In this document: piece by piece, positions 34,369 through 42,581 of the stretch
Position numbering within the stretch: the first letter of the stretch is position 1
How the letters are laid out: each line of letters starts with the position of its first letter
Origin: JAPLST01 sp964397565
GTDB lineage: Bacteria; Auribacterota; UBA3054; JAPLST01
Assembly (NCBI GenBank): GCA_964397565.1
Contig: CAYNJC010000020.1
Span: 15,507 to 79,506 of the forward strand
Direction: 5' to 3'
Length of the DNA: 64,000 nucleotides
Program-made: the position numbers and the translations under genes
The notes under the pieces: model-generated
Seen by the model: the letters and a program-made list of their open reading frames with translations, nothing else
Database searches by the model: none
What the model was told of the DNA's origin: nothing

Positions 34369-36148
34369 GCTGCTCCAATTCCTGCCAGAGCGCATAGGCG
34401 GATTCGAGTTCGCGCGGGATCTGGGCGGCACGCGCGCTGAGCCGGCGTAGCTCGTCGGGTGCCGCCTTGAAGAAGTCGGGCGCGGCCATCTGCTGGTGCA
34501 CCGCCGCCAGTTCCGCATCCAAGCGCTCGATACGGCTAGGCAACGCGGCCAACTCCTGCCGCAACGTGAAGCGTGACATGCGCGGTGGCGCGGGCGCGGG
34601 TGGCGCGGGCGCGGGCGGCACGGGCGCGGGCGGCACGGCAGCCACGGCTGCTTCCGGCGCCGACCGTTGGCGCAACCAGTCGTCGTACCCGCCGACATAG
34701 TCGGTCACGCGCCCGTCGCCCTCGAAGACCAGCGTGTCGGACACGACGTTGTTGACAAACTCGCGGTCGTGACTGACGAGCAGGATGGTGCCGGTGTACT
34801 CGACCAGCAGATCCTCCAGCAGTTCCAGCGTTTCGGCATCGAGGTCATTGGTCGGCTCGTCCAGTACCAGCAGATTGGATGGCCGGGTGAACAACCGGGC
34901 GAGCAGCAGGCGGTTGCGCTCGCCGCCCGACAAGACGCGCACCTTGGTGCGCGCGCGCTCGGCCGAGAAAAGAAAATCCTCCAGATAACCAATGATATGG
35001 CGGGGACGGCCGGCGACCATGACATAGGCGTTGGTGCCGGCTACGTTTTCCGCCACGGTCAGTTCGTCGTTGAGTGTCTCGCGCTGCTGGTCGAAATAGG
35101 CGATCTCAAGCTTTGTGCCGTGCGTCACCGTGCCGGCCTGCGGTGTCAATTGTCCGAGCAGCAGCTTGAGCAGCGTGGTCTTGCCGCAACCGTTGGGACC
35201 CATCAGACCAATCTTGTCGCCGCGGAAAATGGTGGTGCTGAAGTCGGCCACCAGGGGTGCATCGCCCCAGCCAAACGTGACGCCTTCGGCGGTGATGACC
35301 TTGCGGCCGCTCAGCTCGGCCGACTGGATCTGCATGACAACCTTGCCCGTTTCCTCGCGGCGCTGGCGGCGTTGCGTGCGCAGTTCCAGCAACGCCCGCA
35401 CACGGCCCTCATTGCGCGTGCGCCGCGCCTTGACGCCCTGGCGGATCCAGGTCTCTTCCTGGGCCAGCTTCTTGTCAAAGAGCGCGTTCTGCTTCTCCTC
35501 AATCTCGCGCTGCGCCTGGCGCAGTTGCAGATAGCGGTCGTAGCCATAGGCCCAACTGGTGAGATGGCCGCGATCCAGCTCGACAATCCGGGTGGCGAGT
35601 CGGCGCAGGAATGCACGGTCGTGGGTGACAAACAGCAGCGCGCCCGGATAGCGCAAGAGGAAACCTTCGAGCCATTCGATGGCGGGCAGATCGAGATGAT
35701 TGGTCGGCTCGTCCAACAGCAGCACCTCGGGCTCGTGCACCAGCGCCCGGGCCAGCAGCGTCCGCCGCTTCTGTCCGCCCGACAGCGCGCTGAACAACGC
35801 GGTCGGATCCAAGCCCAGGCGGGTAATGATCGTGCGAGCGCGCTGGGCGACTTCCCACTCGTGCAGATGGTCGTCCACGCGACCGTGGACAATATCCAAC
35901 ACGCTGCCCGGCAGATCGCGCGGCACCGACTGCGGCAGCACGCCAACGCGCAGGCCGGCCTGGATCGCGATACTGCCATTGTCCGGCTGCTCTGCTCCTT
36001 CGATGAGGCGGAGCAGAGTGGATTTGCCCTCGCCGTTCCGCCCGACCAGCGCAGTGCGTTCGCCTGCGTCGAGCTGCAGCGAAACCGCGTTTAACAGCAA
36101 CGGACCGCCGTAGCTGATCGAGACATTCTGTAGATTAACCAGTGCCAT
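34340..36148 (-). CDS. ABC-F ATPase, probable ribosome-associated translation factor
   Basis: Soluble protein of 602 residues with two ABC ATPase domains and no membrane segment. First domain: GRNGEGKST, LSGGQKRRTLLARAL, VLLLDEPTNHLD. Second domain: GPNGCGKTT, LSGGERNRLLLARL, LLVLDEPTNDLD. They are joined by a charged linker (KLAQEETWIRQGVKARRTRN), as in Uup/EttA-type ABC-F factors. A proline-alanine linker (about 515-545; DNA 34583-34640 is a short-period GC repeat) leads to a C-terminal coiled coil of Uup type, which in relatives binds DNA or ribosome. The ATG at 36148 starts the conserved MALVNLQNVSISYGG; the upstream extension is not coding. Confidence 0.92.
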   Translation of the reverse strand: MALVNLQNVSISYGGPLLLNAVSLQLDAGERTALVGRNGEGKSTLLRLIEGAEQPDNGSIAIQAGLRVGVLPQSVPRDLPGSVLDIVHGRVDDHLHEWEVAQRARTIITRLGLDPTALFSALSGGQKRRTLLARALVHEPEVLLLDEPTNHLDLPAIEWLEGFLLRYPGALLFVTHDRAFLRRLATRIVELDRGHLTSWAYGYDRYLQLRQAQREIEEKQNALFDKKLAQEETWIRQGVKARRTRNEGRVRALLELRTQRRQRREETGKVVMQIQSAELSGRKVITAEGVTFGWGDAPLVADFSTTIFRGDKIGLMGPNGCGKTTLLKLLLGQLTPQAGTVTHGTKLEIAYFDQQRETLNDELTVAENVAGTNAYVMVAGRPRHIIGYLEDFLFSAERARTKVRVLSGGERNRLLLARLFTRPSNLLVLDEPTNDLDAETLELLEDLLVEYTGTILLVSHDREFVNNVVSDTLVFEGDGRVTDYVGGYDDWLRQRSAPEAAVAAVPPAPVPPAPAPPAPAPPRMSRFTLRQELAALPSRIERLDAELAAVHQQMAAPDFFKAAPDELRRLSARAAQIPRELESAYALWQELEQRQATAISIR

Positions 36149-36202
36149 AAGGGAGAGTGTAACGCAGCCGGTAGCCTGAGGACCGCACCCGGCTGTGCGG
36201 CG

Positions 36203-36231
36203 ATGGTAGCATATACCGCGCGAAAAGTCAA
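36203..36231 (-). promoter_or_regulatory. Promoter of the ABC-F gene
   Basis: On the minus strand TTGACT (36231-36226), 17 bp, TACCAT (36208-36203), giving a leader of about 48 nt. Confidence 0.55.
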
Positions 36232-36239
36232 AGCAGAAA

Positions 36240-36665
36240 GTCTCGCACAAGGGCACAGAGCCACCTGTCGGCCGTCCGTACGCCACGCGCTCCGCGTGGG
36301 ACATGCAGTTGCCGACTCACTAATGAGTGCGCTTACTTGGTGTCATGCCAATTGTAGCCGCAGGCGCCTGCTTGGAGCTGGCTTGGCTAGTCCCGCCATC
36401 GGCGTGGATCCCGCCAACGGCGTGGATGACCGCGGTTGCAGAAGCCGCCCTCACCGCGGGCGGCTACAAGGACGTGGCCGCGGGCGCTGACCGCGGTTGC
36501 AGAAGCCGCCCTCACCGCGGGCGGCTACAATGACACTGCAAATCAGTAGCGGGCTAAGGCAACTACCAGGCCCCTCATCGGCGGTGATCCGCCATCGGCG
36601 GGATCAACCAACCATGCCTGGCCCCCGTCTGCTCGTGACTGAAGCGTCAGGCCGAATCTGCTGCT
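36240..36665. repeat. Repeat-rich spacer with a broken TA-type element and 61-bp tandem repeat
   Basis: No gene seen. 36320-36372 matches the left half of the 33274-33396 element (CTAATGAGTGCGCTTAC, TGTCATGCCAATTGTAGCC), then foreign repeat sequence, then its inner part in two tandem copies of 61 bp (36427-36487 and 36488-36530). The right terminal repeat is missing. A CCACGCGCTCC..GCGTGGGACATGC repeat lies at 36282-36307 and CATCGGCGG-type palindromes near 36577-36603. Confidence 0.65.
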
Positions 36666-38753
36666 TCACTGCTTAACCGGCGGAATTGGCGCGGCGACCA
36701 GCTCGCTCTCCATGGATGTCTCACCCAGGGACGAAACGGCGTACCGTTCCGTCTGCGCATAGAAGTCGTTGTCCATTGGCCGCTGCGTCAGGTCCAGCAC
36801 GTACGCGTGCGTGTCGGGATTGAGCGTGGCCACAGCGAACCAGGGCCGGTCATCCAAGCCCATGCACCCGACACGGCGATAGACGCGGTAGCCGATGACG
36901 CGGTCTAAGAATTGTTGCTCGCGGACTTTTGGCGGTGCATCCCAAGTGACTTTGACGTGACTGGCATCCACTTGTGTGAACTTGACGTTTACGGGCGCAA
37001 GCGGCGAACTGGTCGAGCGGTAGGGCGTCTTCACGACCGTCGTGTACGTGTCCGTCTGACCTCTGAACCAAGCGACGTTGAAATTGTACAGCTCCAGCCA
37101 GTAGTAGCAGGGATTGTCGAACTTGGTTACCTTCATGAGCATTTGATCGCGCGGGCCGACGCAGTCAATGTTCCCGAACGGATTGGGCTTGCGCTCGAAC
37201 CCGTTCAGCGTTATGACTTCTCTGACCGGACGGTTGGGCAGGCGCAGCAACCCGTTCTGGTCGGTTAGGCCAACCATAACCGGATCCTTGGACTGGTCGC
37301 CGCCGCCGGCCAATTCGTTGACCGCGTACACCGTGACGCCGTGGTCCTCGGTGGGCGTACTGTTGGTATCCACGGTGACCGCGCGCTGGTAGATTTCCAC
37401 CTTGGCAGCGGGTACGGGCAGACCGTTCACGTCCACGACCTTGACGAAATTCTCGTCCGGGACCGCGAACAAGTAGTCCCCATAATAGCCTCTGGGCTTG
37501 TCCCAACTCTGGTTCCAATAGCCGGCATCGGGCTCGGCCCAGGGGAAGGGACCGTGCCAGTGCTGCATCGTCTGCGGATGGCTCATCAAGTGGCAGACCA
37601 TCTCGCCGTTGTCGGCCCAGACGTGGTCCTTCACACCAGAGTTGTCCTGGGCGTACCAGTCTGGTATGCCGAGCTGGTGCCCCAGCTCGTGCGGCAGCGA
37701 CCACTCGGTCGAGTAGCGCGCGCCGTCCCACATCGGCCAGTTGTTCTCGATCTCCTCCTTGGAGTCGGTCCAGGTCCACATGCCCTGCATATAGCCAAAG
37801 CCGTCGGGTGCGGTGCACAGCTTGACGGCCTTGTCGCCGTTCGGGTCATCGCAGTAGATAATCCGGTCAAGGCGGACACGCGCCTTGACGCCATCCGGGC
37901 AGGACGGGAAAACAGTTGCCTGAAAAAGCGTGTTCATCAAGTCAACGTGCCAGCGGTAGTAGTCCTCAAAACAAAACGTTCCGCAGGCATTCCGCTTGGT
38001 GTGCCAGGTGCGGTTCTTGTTGATGACGAAGGTGAAGCCCCAACCCCACAGCGGGTCGCTGACGGCATTGTTAATCGTGGCGATCTCGGGCTGCACGGTC
38101 GTGATCTTGAACGTGACCGTGTGCTGGCCGGCCTGCCACTTCCACTTGAGTGGGAACTTGGCCCATTCCAGCTCTTTCAGTTTCTGGCTGCATGCGCCTT
38201 TGGCAACCTCGTGCCCGTCAATCAGCCAGACGTAGGCGAAGGGTTTTGCAGTTGCGAAACCGACGTTCCGGACATTGGCCATGAGGGTGAGCTCGTCGCC
38301 GGGATTGTAGTGAAGCTTGACGTTCTTGACGACGTCTGCGGGCTTCATGCGGTTGCCCTCGTCGCCGAGGTCGCGAAGCGGTGTGGCCGCGCCTTTGATG
38401 ACAGGTGTGCCCAAGGCATCGTAGTTGATTTGCCAGTGGAGCCCGGCGAGTTTGGGGGTCAGTTCGATAAAAGCGACGGTAAGGTCGGGCAGGTTGGGGT
38501 GCGCGTCCCAGGCAGCCGCACGCTCTTGCTGGAAGGGCTCCACTATCTGGCTGCGCGGGATGATCTTCATTGTGGGCGTGCCTACATCGGCCATGTTCTC
38601 CCAGACGAGCAAGCGAATGCCCTCATCGCGGATGAAGCAATTGCTGAGGATTGTTCCATTCTTGAGCCGCAGCACATCGGCGCGCACGCCCGATACTGAC
38701 AGCAGCACAACCGCTGCAAGCGCAGCCGAAAACAGCCAGGTTCTACGTTGCAT
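36666..38753 (-). CDS. Secreted M6-like metallopeptidase with CARDB-like and FN3-like domains, copy 1
   Basis: 695 residues with a signal peptide (MQRRTWLFSAALAAVVLLSV, cleavage near GVRA). Order: a short SLA1-like N-terminal region (VLRLKNGTILSN), a CARDB-like beta-sandwich (LTLMANVRNVGF, about 190-290), a catalytic region with HELGHQLGIPDW (His355, Glu356, His359, with Asp at the metzincin-like third position), a beta-rich stretch, and an FN3-like domain (HVKVTWDAPP..YRVYRR, near 590-625). It is exported and probably proteolytic on extracellular protein. GGAG lies upstream of the ATG. A paralogue lies at 53619. Confidence 0.78.
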   Translation of the reverse strand: MQRRTWLFSAALAAVVLLSVSGVRADVLRLKNGTILSNCFIRDEGIRLLVWENMADVGTPTMKIIPRSQIVEPFQQERAAAWDAHPNLPDLTVAFIELTPKLAGLHWQINYDALGTPVIKGAATPLRDLGDEGNRMKPADVVKNVKLHYNPGDELTLMANVRNVGFATAKPFAYVWLIDGHEVAKGACSQKLKELEWAKFPLKWKWQAGQHTVTFKITTVQPEIATINNAVSDPLWGWGFTFVINKNRTWHTKRNACGTFCFEDYYRWHVDLMNTLFQATVFPSCPDGVKARVRLDRIIYCDDPNGDKAVKLCTAPDGFGYMQGMWTWTDSKEEIENNWPMWDGARYSTEWSLPHELGHQLGIPDWYAQDNSGVKDHVWADNGEMVCHLMSHPQTMQHWHGPFPWAEPDAGYWNQSWDKPRGYYGDYLFAVPDENFVKVVDVNGLPVPAAKVEIYQRAVTVDTNSTPTEDHGVTVYAVNELAGGGDQSKDPVMVGLTDQNGLLRLPNRPVREVITLNGFERKPNPFGNIDCVGPRDQMLMKVTKFDNPCYYWLELYNFNVAWFRGQTDTYTTVVKTPYRSTSSPLAPVNVKFTQVDASHVKVTWDAPPKVREQQFLDRVIGYRVYRRVGCMGLDDRPWFAVATLNPDTHAYVLDLTQRPMDNDFYAQTERYAVSSLGETSMESELVAAPIPPVKQ

Positions 38754-38843
38754 GTTTTTCTCCAAGTGCCATTTAATACCATTTGCTGCTCTGCACCGCC
38801 ACCGGTTGCCCGGCCACGGTCTTAGGTTACCAACGCTGCGATA

Positions 38844-38872
38844 AATATAGCAAATTCTTTCCGCTATTGCAA
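38844..38872 (-). promoter_or_regulatory. Promoter of M6-like peptidase copy 1
   Basis: On the minus strand TTGCAA (38872-38867), 17 bp, TATATT (38849-38844), leader about 85 nt. Confidence 0.6.
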
Positions 38873-39033
38873 TGGGCTCTTGAAGCCGAGATTTTCGATC
38901 TGCCAATGGCCGTCGTAGCGTGCCACAAACGCGGCGATCCCGCCCTCGGCGTGGATACGCCACGCGCTCCGCGCGGGGCAGGCAGAGACAGACTTATCTC
39001 TCACGGAGGCACAAAGACACGAAGACTGGTCAG

Positions 39034-39068
39034 CGGTAATCGGTATTCAGTGATCGGTATTCGGTGAT
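39034..39068. repeat. Heptamer tract CGGTAAT type
   Basis: Five heptamers in register: CGGTAAT, CGGTATT, CAGTGAT, CGGTATT, CGGTGAT. Confidence 0.85.
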
Positions 39069-39965
39069 AGCACGGCCGGAACGGCACCCACGATAAACAC
39101 AGTAACGCCGCACCTTAATTTATTTCGCTGCGAAAGAAATTACCGCGAAGGGAACGCCGATCTCCAGATCGGCTGAAGGTACGCGCGATCACCTGATCGC
39201 GGCTTCTGTTGGAATGCTCCGCGCGGGACAGGCAGAGACAGACTTATCTCTCACGGAGGCACAAAGACACGAAGTTGCAAGCCATCTCCAAATGCGTTCG
39301 CAGAACGAATTTGCGGGCACCATCGATCACGCCTGCGGCCGGAATCATCTGCAAATGACGCAATTTGTCGTTTGTGGCTTGACGTGGCACCGGCGTGGTT
39401 TGCATTCCGCCGCACAATATTTACCGCGAAAGAACGCAAAGACCACACAGAACGCTGGCTTGGCCAGCTACGGCACCTGTATGTTCCATGCCGCCACAGG
39501 CGCGTCAATCGCCCAAATCTGTCGATTGAAGTTGCTAAACGCGCGGCAGGTGTGCCGCACATCTGCGTTCATATGTAGCTCTGGCACCAAGTCGAAAACT
39601 GCAAACTCCATGCCTGACCCCACTCTGGTGCAAAACAGCACTTCAGCATCAGCGTTTCTTGACAGAATTTACATGATTTCACATGATCGGAATGAACATG
39701 CCCGCCAGCCATCATGCACAATCATGTCAATCCTGTCAACAAATCTCCTCGCCTTCGCGCCATGTGGCCTGCCGTTGCTACCACGGAGGCCACGTGCGCC
39801 GCGAAGGGAGCGCCAATCTCCTGATCGGCTGAAGCTACGCGCGATCTCCTGATCGCGGCCTCTGGCGGAAGGCGCCGCGCGGGGCAGGCCGAGACAGACT
39901 TATCTCTCAGGGAGACACAAAGACACGAAGCAGTTTCGGGATACTGGTTGCTGGATGCTGCACCG

Positions 39966-40000
39966 AAAACTGGAAACTGAAAACTGGAAACTGCAAACTG
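39966..40000. repeat. Heptamer tract AAAACTG type
   Basis: Five heptamers in register: AAAACTG, GAAACTG, AAAACTG, GAAACTG, CAAACTG. A second copy is at about 42029-42063. Confidence 0.85.
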
Positions 40001-40218
40001 CTGCCCCGCTAACTTGGTTAGCTAAGGCAACTGCCAGTCCCGCCAGCGGCGGCGATCCCGCCATCGGCGTGGATACGCCACGCGCTCCGCGCGGGGCATG
40101 CAGCTGGCTTGGCCAGATAAGGCACCAGCCACCTAAATTTGTTTGCATGAACAAATTTATGAACAGATTAACTAAGATCGTCAACCGCCCAAATCTGTTG
40201 CTGACAACATCTGTCAAA

Positions 40219-40253
40219 GATCAAGGGTCAAGGGTCAAAGGCAAAGGGTCAAG
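40219..40253. repeat. Heptamer tract GGTCAAG type
   Basis: GATCAAG, GGTCAAG, GGTCAAA, GGCAAAG, GGTCAAG. A related tract is at 42263-42297. Confidence 0.85.
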
Positions 40254-40346
40254 GTACAGAACGGCCACGTCATGCGTGGTCCCGCCAATGGCGGGATCAC
40301 TAGTCAATTACTGAACCCCGTTCTGCCCATGCTACATTATGCGCAT

Positions 40347-40976
40347 TCAGAATGATCGGGTGCCGTCTTCGGGTGAAAGGGGCCAAAGCCTTTCGCGTCG
40401 TATGCGTTTGGCCATGGTGTACTGACAGACACCGAATTTGGCACACGTCAATGCCGCCACAACGTCAATGACCTCGTCGCTGGCCAGTTGGTTCTTGCTG
40501 AAGCGAAGTATGTTGGCCGGAATATCGCGGCGAAGAACACGGGTAAGTTCCGCAATTGGAACAAGCAATCTCCCGGCAAACTCATCGGCCTGCAGTTCGA
40601 ACCACTCAAAAGCTTCCTTGTCAATGTCAAGTTGGAAATTCACCCAATCGTCTATCGAATTAAAGGCTGGCTGCAGATTTGGGTGCAGGTAGAGATGACC
40701 AAGCTCGTGAGCAACAGAGAATCTGACGCGGTTCTGTTGACGGCGATCCATGAAATATGCTTCATCGACAAGAATAGCATGCTCGTTCCTTAGGAGCAGT
40801 GCATCTGTGTTGCCATCATCACGGAGATTCCTCTGGGGGCGAATCTCGATCTTCAAGTCGAACTCGACGGCCTCAAGAATCTTTACTGGGACTGATTGAT
40901 CGTTGAACTTGGAGCGCAGTTGGTCCGCTCTGTTTCGAATCGTCTCGAATCTGATTCTTGGTGCGACGACCTTCAT
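40347..40976 (-). CDS. ImmA/IrrE-type metallopeptidase
   Basis: 209 residues. The zinc motif HELGH (in VRFSVAHELGHLYLHPNL, near 88-105) and the downstream ELQADEFAGRLLVP (near 127-140) are diagnostic of ImmA/IrrE (COG2856) peptidases, which cleave partner repressors to relieve regulation. It overlaps the XRE regulator by ATGA, the standard repressor-protease pairing of mobile elements and stress switches. The target would be the adjacent XRE protein. Confidence 0.9.
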   Translation of the reverse strand: MKVVAPRIRFETIRNRADQLRSKFNDQSVPVKILEAVEFDLKIEIRPQRNLRDDGNTDALLLRNEHAILVDEAYFMDRRQQNRVRFSVAHELGHLYLHPNLQPAFNSIDDWVNFQLDIDKEAFEWFELQADEFAGRLLVPIAELTRVLRRDIPANILRFSKNQLASDEVIDVVAALTCAKFGVCQYTMAKRIRRERLWPLSPEDGTRSF

Positions 40977-41350
40977 TCGGCAGTCTCACTGTCTCGGATC
41001 AGCTCCGCCAGTTTTCTCAATTCGCCTGGCGTATGCTTGTCGCCACGCACCGAGCGGAAGAAGATGGGAAGTTTTGCCACCAGTTGCTTATCCTTAATGA
41101 TGTCTGCGGGGATCTCGTGCCGAGCTATGAAGGCGTTGTCTCTGAGAGCGATTGCCTCTGTGGTGTTCTTCGCGTAGTCGAGTGCGCGCCGAATCTTGTC
41201 TATGATGGACAGGTCTTTGGGCGGTGACGCGATGCCCCGCTCGACCTTGCTCCAGTTGCTTGGATCAAGACCACATTTCTCGCATAACTCCCTGAGGCCA
41301 AGCCGCATATGTGCCCTGCGCTTTTTGACCATCTCTGCGAACGGGTTCAT
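40973..41350 (-). CDS. XRE-family transcriptional regulator
   Basis: 125 residues with an N-terminal helix-turn-helix (LGLRELCEKCGLDPSNWSKV, about 17-36) and a helical C-terminus. GGGAG precedes the ATG. A near-perfect 15-bp inverted repeat overlaps its own -10, so it most likely represses itself and immA; ImmA would cleave it to derepress. Such pairs occur on mobile elements, and here the pair is framed by long direct repeats. Confidence 0.88.
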   Translation of the reverse strand: MNPFAEMVKKRRAHMRLGLRELCEKCGLDPSNWSKVERGIASPPKDLSIIDKIRRALDYAKNTTEAIALRDNAFIARHEIPADIIKDKQLVAKLPIFFRSVRGDKHTPGELRKLAELIRDSETAE

Positions 41351-41408
41351 TTGCCAACTCCCTTAATTGTTATAGCTAGGTGGGTCACCAAAATTTAGTC
41401 AGGCTTTC

Positions 41409-41444
41409 TGGTATAATGCTACCAAGTGTGGTAACATTATACCA
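41409..41444. promoter_or_regulatory. Operator of the XRE regulator
   Basis: TGGTATAATGCTACC (41409-41423), 6 bp, GGTAACATTATACCA (41430-41444): 15-bp arms with one mismatch. The right arm contains the -10 of the xre promoter, so binding would block transcription. Confidence 0.8.
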
Positions 41445-41464
41445 CACTTTGCGTAAAAAGTCAA
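41436..41464 (-). promoter_or_regulatory. Promoter of xre-immA
   Basis: On the minus strand TTGACT (41464-41459), 17 bp, TATAAT (41441-41436). A textbook sigma-70-type promoter overlapping the operator. Confidence 0.85.
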
Positions 41465-41469
41465 GACGC

Positions 41470-42581
41470 ATCAGCCTCAAGTGAGATTTCCTCTCGACGA
41501 CAGCACACGCACAAGAAGCAATCCATCTACGGACGACAGCCACTACCCGCGCTTGGCACGTGAATTTGACCGCGGATTCCGGCACACGGCCCGGATGAAC
41601 ACAGCGCACAATCGATCCCGCCTGCGGCCGGGATCATCTGCAAATGACACTTTTTGTCGTTTGTGGCTTGACGTGGCACCGGCGTGGTTTGCATTCCGCC
41701 GCACAATATTTACCGCGAAAGAACGCAAAGACCACACAGAACGCTGGCTTGGCCAGCTACGGCACCTATATGTTCCATGTCGTTCTGCGCAGATCGTCAA
41801 CCGCCCAAATCTGGCGATTGAAGTTGTTAAACTGGCGGCAGATGTGCCGCAGATCTGCGCTCATATCTGGCTCTGGCACCAAGTCGAAAACTGCAAACTC
41901 CATGCCTGACCCGGCTGGCCCTTGTACGTCACGCGCTCCGCGCGGGGCAGGCCGAGACAGAGTTATCTCTCAGGGAGACACAAAGACACGAAGCAGTTTC
42001 GGGATACTGGTTGCTGGATGCTGCACCGAAAACTGGAAACTGAAAACTGGAAACTGCAAACTGCTGCCCCGCTAACTTGGTTAGCTAAGGCAACTGCCAG
42101 TCCCGCCAGCGGCGGCGATCCCGCCATCGGCGTGGATACGCCACGCGCTCCGCGCGGGGCATGCTGCCGGCTTGGCCAGCTAAGGCACCAGCCACCTAAA
42201 TTTGTTTGCATGAACAAATTTACTAAGATCGTCAACCGCCCAAATCTGTCGCCGACAACATCGGTCAAAAGTCAAAGGTCAAAGGTCAAGGGTCAAGGTA
42301 CAGAGCGGCCACGTCATGCGTGGTCCCGCCAACGGCGGGATCAACTATCAATGCATGACCCTACTCTGGACCTTTCCCCTCGCTATATTCAACGGGAACT
42401 GTACTCACGGACACTTCTCATCTGAAGTGCCGAATGTGCCACACTGCCGGCTTAGACGATGATCCAATGGTGTAGGCTTCATCAGAGTCCCGTATATCGC
42501 CACCAGTTTCCCGGATACAGCTTTGTGTTATATAAGCTGCAGCCATTATGGCATGTTCTTTCAATAATTGCCGGGGTTTCT
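41470..42581. repeat. Non-coding repeat block, right of XRE/ImmA
   Basis: 41621-41917 and 41934-42345 repeat 39330-39624 and 39875-40300 in direct orientation with only scattered differences. It includes heptamer tracts (42029-42063, 42263-42297) and a TTTGTTTGCATGAACAAA hairpin near 42204. 42418-42543 could encode a 41-residue peptide (MAAAYITQSCIRETGGDIR start on the minus strand) but nothing supports it beyond an open frame. Confidence 0.75.

Larger units (their letters stand above)
38900..40346. repeat. 1.4-kb non-coding repeat block, left of XRE/ImmA
   Basis: No gene supported. It contains copies of a TTATCTCTCA..CACAAAGACACGAAG phrase (38994, 39242, 39901), CCACGCGCTCCGCGCGGGGCA copies (38962, 40078), heptamer tracts (39034-39068, 39966-40000, 40219-40253), hairpins at 39118-39153 and 40136-40160, and two blocks (39330-39624 and 39875-40300) repeated directly at 41621-41917 and 41934-42345. 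Confidence 0.75.

Noticed and set aside
34667..36094. Long plus-strand frame opposite the ABC-F gene.
   Set aside because: The ABC-F signatures on the minus strand are complete; the opposite frame has no recognisable family.
39214..39852. Plus-strand open frame in the repeat block.
   Set aside because: It runs through direct-repeat blocks and heptamer-like DNA, and the repeated copy at 41621 has different frames; no homology or ribosome site.
39966..42063. Short regular repeats considered as a CRISPR array.
   Set aside because: Units are 7 bp with no spacers, and no cas genes are present.
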